From Marisa cornuarietis (lineage: Eukaryota > Mollusca > Gastropoda > Architaenioglossa > Ampullariidae): a DNA stretch of 64,000 nt. Shown here one piece after another: positions 36,819-47,244 of the stretch (positions within the stretch are counted from its first letter, which is position 1; every line of letters starts with the position of its first letter). A model generated the notes under the pieces. That model worked only from the letters and a program-made list of their open reading frames with translations. It did not search any database and was not told the DNA's origin. The stretch covers positions 9,446,501 through 9,510,500 of the forward strand of contig SMMW01000554.1 of the NCBI GenBank assembly GCA_004794655.1, given 5' to 3'. The translations under genes were made by a program, and so were the position numbers.

Positions 36819-39800
36819 TGGGAAGCTGCTCTTTCAGACTCTGCAAGGTATTATCGATGTCATCGAAATGAGCAGTAGACGTCAGTGTGTCTGCACCTGC
36901 CGCAAGATCTTCGAAAGAAAGTTGAGATGTTTGAGTAGCATCCTCCACAAAGGTACGCAACTCGCGTCTGTCACTGCCAATGGTGTCTGGCCCAGGAAGA
37001 ATTGAGGTGGGTTCTATTTTCGTCGAAGCATCTTCAGAGTTAGCTTCGTCTGTCAAACCCGTTTGAGTTTTACCCACAGCTGCAAAAGAAAGGAGTCCCG
37101 AAAGCTCTGGCGTAAGACCGGAAGTTGTTTTCGAGTGAGACTCTTTTGAGTCAGTGTGGTCAAAATCACTCGAAGGCATGGTCATGGTTCCTATACTAAT
37201 GACTCCCAAAACATCAGAAGTCGTTACAGCACTAGCGTCATTAAAATTATCATTGGGAGTTTCAGGTGGCGATGTTACACCATTCAAAAGATACCAATCA
37301 AATGACACAGTTTCGTCTATTGCAAGGCTGGGGGACGGATGAAGACAGCTGGCGAAGCCGGAGTCTCTGTCGCTGCGTGGAGATAAGGCGTCGAGGTCGG
37401 TCTGCGATGCGCTGAAGAAGTCGCTGTGGAAGCTGTCTTCACAAGACCTCACAGCGACATAAACTGGCAGGGAACCCTCTGCAGCATTGGCAGCGACCCC
37501 GCCAAGACTACCTTGCTCAGACTCTGCACCATTCAGTTTGCCTTCCTCATCTTTTACAGCACTAAGTCTGTCGTTTTCGGTCTCTACACTGTTAAGTCTG
37601 CTTTCCTCATCTTTTGCAGTATTCAGTTTGTCTTCCTCTTTCACAGCAATAAGTTTGCCTTTCTCAGCCTCCGCATCATTCTGTTTGCTTTCCTCGTCTT
37701 TTGGAGCATACACTTTGATTTCGTGACTTTCTGCAGCACTAAGGTTAGTTTCTGAAACTTCTATAGCACTTCGTACGCCGCCTTCATTTTCTAAGACACT
37801 AACTTTTTCTTCCTCAACATCTGCAGCATCAGGTTTGCCTTTCTCAACAACTAAACCATTCGATTTGCTTTTCTCAAGTTCTGCAACATTCATGTTCCCT
37901 ACCTCATCTTTACCAGCCCTATAGTCGCCTTTCCCATCCTCAGCACCATTTGGTTTGCCTGCCTCATCTTCTATGGCATTCAGTTTGTCTTCCTCATCTT
38001 TTGTAGCACTATTGGTGCCATTCTCATCTTCTAAGACACTGAGTATGTGCTCTTCATGCTCTGCAGCACTAAGTTTGCCATTTTCAACTTCTGTGGCATG
38101 CAATATGCCTCTGCAATCTTCTATGGCACAAAGTTTGTCCCTCTGTGGGTTTTTCTCAAACTTTGTATTGTCTCTGTGGGCAGTAAACTTGCCATTTTCG
38201 GTGTCTTCGGTATTAATTCTACCTTTGTCATCCTCAAGTTTCACTTTTCTATTATCTGCAGCACTAACTTTGCCCTCCTCAACGTTTGGTGTGCTAAACT
38301 TACTTTTTTCAACCTCTGGCTCATTTAGTTTGCCTTTTTCGTCGTCTGCAGCATTCGTTTTGCCTTTTTCCACGTCTGCAGAACTAAGCTTGCCTTTGTC
38401 AGCTTCTGCAGTCGTCAGTATGCCTTCCTCATCTTCTGCAGCACAACGATTGTCACTCCATGTGTTTTTCTCAAACTCCTTAGTGTCACGGGGGGTGGAA
38501 AGCTTACCATTCCCAGCGTCTTCAGGAACAAGTTCACTTTCTTCCCCAGCTTCAGTGCCAGATTTGACTTTCTTAGTTTCCGCATCACTAAGCCTGCTTT
38601 TGTCAACCTCTAGTGCGATACGTTCCTCTTTTCCCATCTCAACAGTACTAAAATGCTGTCCCCAAGCATCTAGTAGACTAACAGAGTCTAGCTCAACGTC
38701 CTCATCACTAAATGATCCTATCTCAGCCGCTGCAGTGTTTATATCTTCATCCATCTTCCCGGCATCCAACTCGTCTTTAATATGTTTAACATCTTCATCA
38801 CTTGGTTTTTCTTCCTCATACTCAGCAACAGTCATCATCTCTGTCCAGACATCCCCAACAGTGTCTCTCACAGATTTAGCAGCACACTGTTTGTCTTTCT
38901 CCGCCGTTGTAGCACTACATTCGTCTGCATTCATAGCTGCAGCTGTGTCGAAGAACGTCACATCATGTACATCATGCAGATGCTCGTTGCTGATTGACGT
39001 GTCACTGTGCAGTATCTTCTCAAAGCTCTGTAACTGTCGGCCATCTGGAGAGGTTGATTGGCTAGAAGAGCTGGATTGTAATGAATGGTTTCTACTAACA
39101 TTATTCAAGTTTATGCTAACAAACTGCTCCGATTCCATGTTTTTCTTGATAACATTATCAATTCCACAGCTCAGCAGCTCGACACAAGCACTGCCTTCAG
39201 GTTCTGTGTCGTCCAATGCACGTGAGCTTAAGTCCAAGTCGTGGCTATCATCGACGAGCGACTGCGATGCCTCGTCTCCCAAAACTCCCACAGCCAGTGA
39301 GGATTGGTCGCCTTTTGTGTTTCCGCCAACATCATCCTCCCCTGGAGAGCAAACATCCGCAGCGTCTTTGTTGGCGTTCGCCATAGACACCATGTGCAAA
39401 CTATCCCAGATTTCTCGTTTTATTCCGGCACTCTCCAAGCGATCAAGCACTGCTGACTCAATATCCACCGTTAACGGCTTTCGAAAAGTAAGTGTGACAT
39501 CATCAAGTGTCACCTGGGTTGTTCTACACTGGTCTGGTGGAGTGCCCTCGGCGAACTCATCATGTATTCCTTCGGTAGACTGGAACTTATAATCCTTCCC
39601 CTGTTCAACGTTTTCTTGGCGTGTGATCGTGCTCTCGCTCGCAGTCCCCCAGCTCGCTTCATGCTGCTTAAAATCTTCCCGTTTTTTTGACTGGGGGTCT
39701 TCTGGTCTTTGCATCTGAACGTCTTCCTGTTTCTGTGGCTGGAAACCTTCTGGTCTTAGTGGCTGGGCGGCTTCCTGGCTTTGTGGGTGGGAGTCTGTTT

Positions 39801-41732
39801 GCCTTTGTACCCAAAACTCTTCATGTCCCTGTGGCTGGAAGTCTTCTTGTCTTTGTGGTTGGAAGTCTTCTTTCCTTTGCACCTGAAGATCATCCTGTCT
39901 TTGTGGCTGAGAATCTTTTTCTCTGTGTTCTAGAGAGTATGCTCCTCGTGCACAGGAGTCCTCTTGCGTGTGTTCTGAGAAGTCTTTCTGCCCTTCTGTC
40001 CAAAAGACGTCTTTTCTGCGGTCGAAAGAGTCTCCTTGACTTTGCGCTTCAGAGTGTGCTTTCTTGTGCTGAATAGATTCTGCCTCTTTTTGGATCAGGG
40101 AGTCCTCTTGTCGGTGTTGCATAGAGTCTATATGACTGAACTTTAGGGAGGTCTCCTGTCTATTGGTTAGGTAGCTGTCATGCCTGTGCTCCAGGGGTTC
40201 GTCCTCTCTTTGCACCTGGAAGTCTTCTCGCTTTTGTTCTATACGGTCTTCCCGTCTTTCCACCTGGGAGACTTCCCGTCTTTGCGTCTGAGGGTCTTCT
40301 TGTCTGTGTTCCAGGACATCTTCCTGTCTGTGTTCCAGGACATCTTCCTGTCTGTGCTCCACGGCATCTTGCTGTTTATGTGTCAGGAAGCCTTCATGTC
40401 TGTGCTCTGGAGAATCTTCCAATCCTTGCACCAGTGAATCTTCCTGCCCTTGCACCTGGGAGACTTCCTGTCTTTGCGTCTGAGTGTCTTCTTGTCTGTG
40501 TTCTTGAGAGTCTACCCGTCTGTGCTTCGTGGCATCTTCTTGTCTATGTGTCAGAAAGCCTTCACATCTATGTTCTGGCGAGTCTTCCAGTCCTTGCACC
40601 AGAGGTACTTTCTGTTTTCTATCCAGGGATTCTTCCTGTCTTTGCTCTTGGAAGTTTTCTTGCCTTTGCTCTCGATAATCCTCTTGCTTCTTGGGGACTT
40701 CCTGTCTCTGCGCCTGAGAGTCATTTTGTTTGTGTTCCAGGAAGGACTCTTGTGGTGGTGCCATGGAGTCTTCCTGTGCTTGCATCTTGACATCTTCTAG
40801 TCTGTATTCTAAACACTCCTCCTGTCTGTGCGTACGAAACTCGTCTTTTCTGTGTCGCAAGGATTCCACCTTTGTGGCTTTGTTCTGTCTGGTTATCAGG
40901 AAATTCTGTTTGTGTTGACGGGAGTCCCCCAGTCTGTGGTCATGGCAGTCTTCTAGTCTGTGCTCTTCTTGCCTGTCATCTAGCGGATGACGCGGTTTCT
41001 CGAACCTTTCGCCGCCAACATCATGTTCACGTCGTCCCGTGACATCTATGGCTGAAGATGACGAGCCATGCCTGAAGTACAGCTCACGGCTATTACTATA
41101 AGAGGCTTGTTCTGTGTCCCACACTGGCTTGCCCTCATGCCTATACTCTTGCCACGCCCGCTGTGAAACAGATCCGCTGTCACTCCAGTCATTATTCTCA
41201 ATCTCTTGCACTGGGGAGCGAGCCTGGCTCGACCGTACAGTTGATGACCTCTGCGTCTTGGAATGCTTTGTCTCAACCTGGCGGCTGAACTCATATGGAG
41301 CAGATTCCCATCTGGTGTGGGCCATGTGTGACATCTTTTTTTTTTCTTCCCGGCTGGGTGTGAAAATGTTCTGTTCTGATGAACTTCGTGCCGTCTCGCT
41401 GGCTTTGATTTTTCCAGAGTCTGCAAAGTCCTGCCTCTCTCCTGCAGCGCCGTCAGCGCATGCAGCCTTCTGAGAGTTGGGGTCAGTCTGCCGCACGTGT
41501 CCGTGCGCCTGCGGGCTATTGAACGAGTCCCCGTCATCACGCTGAGGGCTGAATAGCGGAAGCTTGCTTCTGTAGCCACTGGCGCCGGTGTTGTCGCTGG
41601 AGTCCTTCTCCGGGATGTGGGAGGAACAAAACTTAGAGTCGATTTGCTTCCCTAGCTCACTGCCATTAGCATGAGAATCTGACCTGCTGCCGCCGGCCTC
41701 TGGCAACAGGGAGGGAGACATTACACCAGGCT
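36819..41732 (-). CDS. 4.9 kb repeat-rich exon of the TIR-domain gene
   Basis: The exon starts after TTTTGGTTGTGCAG, reads EPGVMSPSLLPEAGGSRSDS and stays open for 1637 codons. It ends DNTLQSLKEQLP before GTAAGT. The contiguous ORF runs on to 36214, but the extra part translates a (CA)n microsatellite into a His-Thr run, so it is best read as intron. The exon is Glu/Gln/Ser/Lys-rich and predicted largely disordered or helical. Such length without a stop, with codon-phase-locked repeats, indicates selection for coding. Confidence 0.75.
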
Positions 41733-43803
41733 CTGCACAACCAAAAGGATTCCATCGTTACACAACACTGTCGAAGACAACTATTACATGTAAAACACTT
41801 AAGTTACATATTTGTATGCAGAATAATCAAACTAATTGAGTCCACACATGTCAAAAAACGATAAAGTGTTGAATTGACTACAGCCGTAGGTGTACAAGCC
41901 TCGAGCGCTCTGGGGCCAGTTGCACAACACGTTTCTAAATCTTAAAACTGTTCTAAAGAAGCAAAATCTCTTCTTAACCATTTTGATGCATTGCAGAAAA
42001 ACATACAAAAAATTGTACTGACAGGACGGAAAGTCAGACATAAACAACTTTATCTTACTTAAAGCAGCTTTAGTTTTAAAAATTCTAAAATTGTGGTGTG
42101 CACTTTAAACTGTTTATCTAAATCGAGTTAAGGCCTAAAAGTATTTAAAATTAGAAATGTGTTGTGCAACTGGCCCCTGGCCATTCGACATACGTGTACA
42201 GGTTTGTTTACCCGTCCATCCGTTTGTACACCATCAGTCCTTTAGTCTATGTAATGGGGCATCTGTTTGTTTGTTTTTCTATCCAAAAGTCTGGTAGTGA
42301 TTAAAACACTGAACATCAGCGATTCAGGCCATTACATTTCATTGTGCCTAGTGGGGGACTTTAGATGTTAAATTTATCACTGTCGAAACTCAAGAGCACT
42401 CAGTCTCAATAATTTTGGTTTACAGTCCCATTTAAGGGGTAAAAAGAAATCACATATTTAAGACGTCACAATTCATGTCAATTCACTTCCGTAAAATATA
42501 ATTTAAATGCAATTACACACTTTTACATGTAACATTTTGTCTCATCTGTAAAATTATAATTATTCCTGTGATAAAATAAACTCACTGCACCGTATACGCA
42601 GTAGTTAATTATTATGGTGATCTTGATCCCTAACATCAAGAAACTGTTTTAATGACGACTTCCATGTTTTATGCATGTAAAACAATCACTAAAACGATGG
42701 CAAAATATCGGCTTACGAATTTTTTTTAAGCACTACGTCTTACACGATTAGACCTCCAATCTCAACTCTAACGTTTTCAGACTCACGTCGCCAAATCATT
42801 TACGTTTTCATAAACTTGGAAATTTTCGTGTACGTGATTTGGATTAAAGATTTACGCACGTTTCTTCTGGATGGGAAAGGCGGTGACAACCACCACTGCT
42901 TTTTCAGTCGCTAGCTTTGTCAAAGCATTTTAAGTTGAAAGCAAGCGGTTTTGTGTATCAACCAGATCTCTTCTTGATTCAGATAAGGCTCTTTAGGAAG
43001 ACAGGCCGACAGATACACATTCAGAAAAGGTAGCAGTCATTCACCATACGAAAATCATGTTCAGTTTCAATTCTATGATTATCCATGTGCATGTGTGAAA
43101 GCTGATCAAACACAACAAAGTGTCTCAATCCGCTCTTGTAAATCAATACACCCAGAAAACGTGTATACCTGTTAGCACACGCCTACACGTTTGTGTCTCA
43201 GTTACTCCCTCTTCGTGAAGTTTTTTTCAACCTAAAAGGTCATTCAGAATTGCGCCAACCTTTCTCAGCCGTGACAAAAACAGTGACAGTAGTTCTCCAT
43301 CGCGTGGAAGAAGCAGAACAAGGCAGTAAACTCGTGGTGCAAATTCCCTGTCCAAAACGAGCGCGTCGACGCATGCTAATTACAGCATGTTAATGGTGTT
43401 CTGCTTGCGGAGAACCAAGTGGCAGACAAGCACTCAGTGATCACAGGAAAGCTACTTGATCTCATTAATGACACGATTCATTTAGTCTTCCACCTACAGA
43501 CCGCGGTCTTGTACGTCCACCCCTCACACCCCACACCCCTGTAAAAATAACGGGCGTCGATAATAAATCCAGGGCCTATATGATCGATCTGTAAGAGCTC
43601 TCTAAAGAACAGTTTCCTGGAAAGGGCGCCCGGACCTAGCGAAGCAAATGTTGACATCAGTTGTTGAGTAATTGCCGGAACATGTTGATTGATCTTTTTT
43701 TTTTTTTCCTCTAGAGAGGCTTGTGCTCTGACAATTCCTACAAACTGCTGGGTCTGTGCACGCATGGCACATGCACGTGCACGTTAGCCGCCCATCTCGA
43801 TAA

Positions 43804-43875
<72 letters not shown>

Positions 43876-44368
43876 GTCTGCTTCTTTGAACGAAAGAAAC
43901 CATATTTACAAATTCTTGTCGCTACGCTTGGCTGAGCTGTCTATTTTTCGTGCACTTTGGTCCGGTGAGAATCCTTGTCCTCAGCGTTGTTTAAAAGAAA
44001 CAAAAATAATTATGCGTCCTGGTTGTGGAAAGTGATGTGCGCCAAAAGATAAGTTACAGCTTACGAAAAACTTTTCAAGCGTGTCAAACGTTGGCTTGTC
44101 TGAAATGTAATCTGTGCTGCTGTACTGATATCTGTAGACTTCAACTTTATATATATATATATATCTGTAGGCGTCCCTTGCAGTCGTGTTTCTAGGCATT
44201 TATTCAACCCGTCTATTTGTGATCCAATTTTGTTTCGGTCAAAACGGCACAGACAGTGTAAACACGAGTGCCAGTGATGAGACACACTACTGTGAATGCA
44301 GCTGTGTGTTTAAAGCCCCTCTGGTCACGATTACGTTAGGGGAAACAAACGGAAATATGTAGGAGGAA

Positions 44369-44428
<60 letters not shown>

Positions 44429-45101
44429 ATAAAGCTTATATAATATTTTTGTTTCCTGTTTTAAAACGCTCACCTGCATTTGGCCTTCCAAAATAGTCCC
44501 CACGCATGGAACCTTCAGCAGGAAACGCCGACAATATGAACGATGTGAGGTGACCCCATGCTTCGATGTCCTGCTGAAAGTCCTGTCGGAAACACACAAC
44601 GTCACTCGGCTTGATGAGGGCAGGCAGGTCCTCGACCACCAGCCCCAAGGCCACGGGAATCACTCTAGTCAAAGACGAGGAACTCTTCCTTTCGGAAGCA
44701 GGGTCTCTTGAGGAGGAAGGAGTGAAGAGCGTGTTGAAGGACTTGAGGAGGCAGTAGCGCGGCAAGCAGTCCCTCACGAAGCTCGGAGTGAGCAGGAGGA
44801 GGATCACTTCGGACGCTGCTAGCACGCGCGACAATTCTTTGACCAACCCCTGGCCCTGAGGGCAGTCGCGGTCGTGGTAGTAGGTGTTGACCAGCCCCTG
44901 CAGCTGCAGCCATTCCACGGCCAGTTCCGTCCAGGCCCGCGCCAGCTGCGTGTCCTCCGTCTGCGACAGCGATGACTGAGCGTGGTTATAGATGACGGTG
45001 AAGTGGTACAGCCGTCCCGAAGGCAGAGGGCGACGGAGACGTGGCGGTTGTTGAGTGAGAAGCTCCACGTGGCTGGAGAGTTTGCATCCTGTGGTAGCCA
45101 T
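36819..45101 (-). CDS. TIR-domain protein (TRIF/TICAM-like TIR) with long octapeptide and decapeptide repeat arrays
   Basis: Two exons join in phase: 44474-45157 (coding from the ATG at 45101, GTGATGG context) and 36819-41732, through split codon G|AG. They encode 1847 residues up to a phase-1 GTAAGT donor, so a further exon is expected (candidate 33583-33824). Residues about 32-193 form a TIR domain: YHFTVIYNHAQ (box 1), DRDCPQGQGL (box 2), SEVILLLLTPSFV, RVIPVALGL, and a C-terminal helix after DIEAWG. The spacing resembles TRIF/TICAM more than MyD88 or Toll. About residues 470-890 are an 8-residue array (LEHRQEDx) and 1303-1623 a 10-residue array (KLSAAEVEKG-like), both rich in Glu. There is no signal peptide or membrane segment, so it is probably a cytoplasmic adapter. 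The function is inferred. An upstream non-coding exon is likely. Confidence 0.7.
37490..38450 (-). repeat. 30-bp minisatellite encoding about 30 decapeptide repeats
   Basis: The unit approximates K(L/F)(S/N)(A/T)(A/P)(E/D)(V/D)E(K/E)G, as in KLSSADVEKG followed by KTNAADDEKG. On the plus strand the DNA shows recurring TTTGCCTTTCTC and TCTTCTGCAGCA blocks. Degeneration increases toward the C-terminal side, and the frame is maintained. Confidence 0.85.
39690..40950 (-). repeat. 24-bp minisatellite encoding about 50 octapeptide repeats
   Basis: The unit is xx(H/Q)RQED(S/V/F), for example three successive LEHRQED(V/P) units near 40300. The 24-bp DNA period (TCTTCCTGTCTGTGTTCCAGGACA on the plus strand, imperfect) keeps the frame throughout. 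Units diverge strongly except for a recently duplicated core at about 40290-40360. Confidence 0.85.
41912..42176. mobile_element. MITE of ~265 bp with GGGGCCAGTTGCACAACAC terminal repeats
   Basis: Both ends read GGGGCCAGTTGCACAACAC(G/A) then TTTCTAA when taken inward, a terminal inverted repeat of about 25 bp. The interior is AT-rich with no ORF. The flanks (CT on the left, TGG on the right) do not give a clear target duplication. It lies in the intron between the two exons of the TIR-domain gene. Confidence 0.8.
42177..43805. other. Intronic region of the TIR-domain gene with nothing recognised
   Basis: No conserved coding sequence, RNA gene or repeat family was recognised here apart from short A/T runs. 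Confidence 0.4.
43806..43871. repeat. (TG)n microsatellite, ~66 bp
   Basis: This is an uninterrupted TG tract. In the minus-strand pre-mRNA of the TIR gene it reads (CA)n. Confidence 0.95.
44371..44427. repeat. (CA)n microsatellite, ~57 bp
   Basis: This is an uninterrupted CA tract. In the minus-strand transcript it is (UG)n and begins about 47 nt downstream of the TIR exon donor at 44473. Confidence 0.95.
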
Positions 45102-45157
45102 CACCTCTGCGTAGCCTGTGGTTGTCTGTGAAGGTTGAGAGGGTGACCTCCAGCTGG
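44474..45157 (-). CDS. TIR-domain exon
   Basis: Acceptor TGTTTTCCTGTAG precedes 45157 and donor GCAG|GTGAGC follows 44474. The 684-nt exon contains the whole TIR domain. The frame is also open upstream of the ATG at 45101 back to the acceptor, so an upstream coding exon remains possible. No in-phase one could be identified. A good donor (GAGTCAG|GTAAGA) near 45768 may end a 5' UTR exon. Confidence 0.75.
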
Positions 45158-45467
45158 CTACAGGAAAACAAAGTATGATGATTATGTTAAGGAGGGTAGC
45201 ACGCTCCCATCGCTCCTCTTCCCCAACCAAACAGAATTTAGGTGAAAGGTAAAAACGACACTGAATAAGTCATAAGTGTGCACAGTAAAATTGGAGCAAT
45301 GCATCAAACGCAAAGAAAATCGCATGACCTAACCACAAGACATAGAAAAGTAGTAGTAATTGTTGTTACTATTTTCATGCTTACCTGCACGATAGGCAAC
45401 AACAAGAAAGAAATGTTTTTATAGAATACTTGAAAAATAATGGGGACAACTTGAAAAATGTTCGCGC

Positions 45468-45507
<40 letters not shown>

Positions 45508-46172
45508 TGGGTATAAGAGAGAAGATTTAAGTCTTTAAGTGAGGCCGATGGCCATCTGTGCAAAAAAAATATTTGTGAAAGCCTTACGCGATGTATGGGT
45601 CTGGGCAAGGACATGCCGATGGCACTCTCTGTCAGATCAATAATGCCGACATTGTTTGGCCACGACACCTAAAGCGTGTCCTCACCACCGACATAATAGC
45701 CACAACCTACGTCACATGAAAATAGTTATATTTCAATCTTAGTATCATGCTCTTACCTGACTCGTACTCTAGAAGACCTACCCGAAGACTTCAGTGTTGC
45801 AAAACATTATTCCGGGTCACCATTTACCTGACAGATCTCATGTTCACAGCTACACGCCGCGCTAGCTACCCGACACAGCCCACCCGCACAACACTGGGTG
45901 GAGAGCACTGACGGATCGAAACGCATTACTTTTGGTTGTCTCGCTTGCGTGCGGGTGACAACGCAGGTGGAGACTTTGCACTAATACGTAGGTGTCTCAC
46001 CAAGCCGTGACTGAAAACTTCGAGTATACTTCGCGTCTTTTCAGTGGCAACGCCTTGGCTCCGTCCTACAGAAATCCTTCTCAACTGTAATGTCAGTCAG
46101 TTGCCGGGCATGGCAGAATGGGCGTAAAAAACAAACTGCTGTCTGTTGGAATGGCGTGTTGACCGTTGCGCG
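45158..46172. other. Upstream region of the TIR-domain gene
   Basis: A GC-richer stretch at 45840-46090 with several CpG dinucleotides may contain the promoter and an untranslated first exon ending at the GTAAGA donor near 45766. A GT/GA microsatellite lies at 45467-45507. No core promoter element can be named. Confidence 0.35.
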
Positions 46173-46325
46173 TTAGAAAGGTAAAGGTCATCCCCTAACC
46201 TTTCCAGGTCGTTGGGGGTGAGGTGTTAGGGACCTCACTTTTCTCGGAGCCAGCTTTACGTGAGGGCGGTGCCCATCTCTCCCTTACCTTCTCCAACCCT
46301 CTATATGGAGTCAGGTACCAATTGT
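46173..46325. repeat. Short interspersed repeat, copy B
   Basis: This is the second copy of the repeat at 3168-3345 (GGTAAAGGTCATCCCCTAAC to GGAGTCAGGTACC). It lies upstream of the TIR-domain gene. Confidence 0.6.
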
Positions 46326-47240
46326 TGTGCGTTAGATGTAGCAGAAACTGGTTCCATGAACTGAGCAAATGATTATCGAAAAATCTTCAGTTCCTGGTTG
46401 TTCTCATTTTTTTCTTGCTGGTTGTATACATAAAAATAAATATTGTTTATAGAGCATAGACTTAAAATTTTAGTGGTTTTGTGATATAATTATACCTAAA
46501 CGTGACATTTCGTCAGAACGTAGAACGATTTCACGCATTTACACCGACTTGGAGTAGAACTCCATTCTTTATATCATTAGGGAGAGAAGTCCTTGTTATT
46601 TGTGTTGAACATAACCTTATTGTATTATATATATATATATATCTAAAACCAAAGTGTACGGATGTAAAGGTCTTGTTTGAAGATCTCTGGTGGCCTTAAG
46701 AATTTTTTTCTTCTGGGTTCCATGACGATAGCGAGGTCCGTGTAAATGAGAGTATACAATAAGCAAACAAGTATTTAAAATATTCAACGCTGTTGCATAT
46801 TAAATTAAGCTCATGGCACAGCATCTATAATCTTGGGAGTGCTCAACTACAGACCGCGCGAGGATATCCTCAAGACTGATGGCCAGACACCAACGTGCTG
46901 TAGGTGACGGTTTGTGCGCGGCCTATGCTTGTATCAATGAAATCAAGCAGTAAGCATGTTACAGCTCGTCGCAGAACTGAGAAACGAAATTACGTTATTT
47001 GCAAGCCTTTTCGTATGGCGCGGCGATGTGTAACTGTGTGGTATGTCTCAGTGTATGTGGATGTATGTCTGTTCGTATGAGAGGGAAAGTGAAGGGGAAA
47101 AAGAAAGTGCACATGCGTAGGATGAAAGCCGTTTTCTATTCGTCTCCAATCATTCAAATCCATACCAAATATGTACAAAAAATACGGGATTCATTGTCAC
47201 TGCTGACATTACCATAGATAGGCAAGTTACAGCTGTCAGT
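46326..47240. other. Intergenic stretch with no feature recognised
   Basis: Only a short (TA)n at 46622-46643 stands out. The ORFs are short and without similarity. Confidence 0.4.
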
Positions 47241-47244
47241 CTGC

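Noticed and set aside
37955..39592. 545-codon Ser/Leu-rich ORF on the plus strand, and other long plus-strand ORFs at 39687-40800
   Set aside because: They are antisense to the repeat exon. The 24- and 30-bp units are multiples of three, so stop-free frames arise on the opposite strand as well. The composition is a shadow of the Glu/Lys-rich coding strand.
36563..44427. Reading the (TG)n tracts as coding (Cys-Val or His-Thr runs)
   Set aside because: Long open frames across dinucleotide repeats are an artefact of their composition.
45381..45668. Apparent exon ORF upstream of the TIR exon, ending in CGC|GTAAGG
   Set aside because: It begins at GTG with a stop immediately upstream, its phase does not fit the acceptor at 45157, and it runs into a (GT)n/(GA)n tract.
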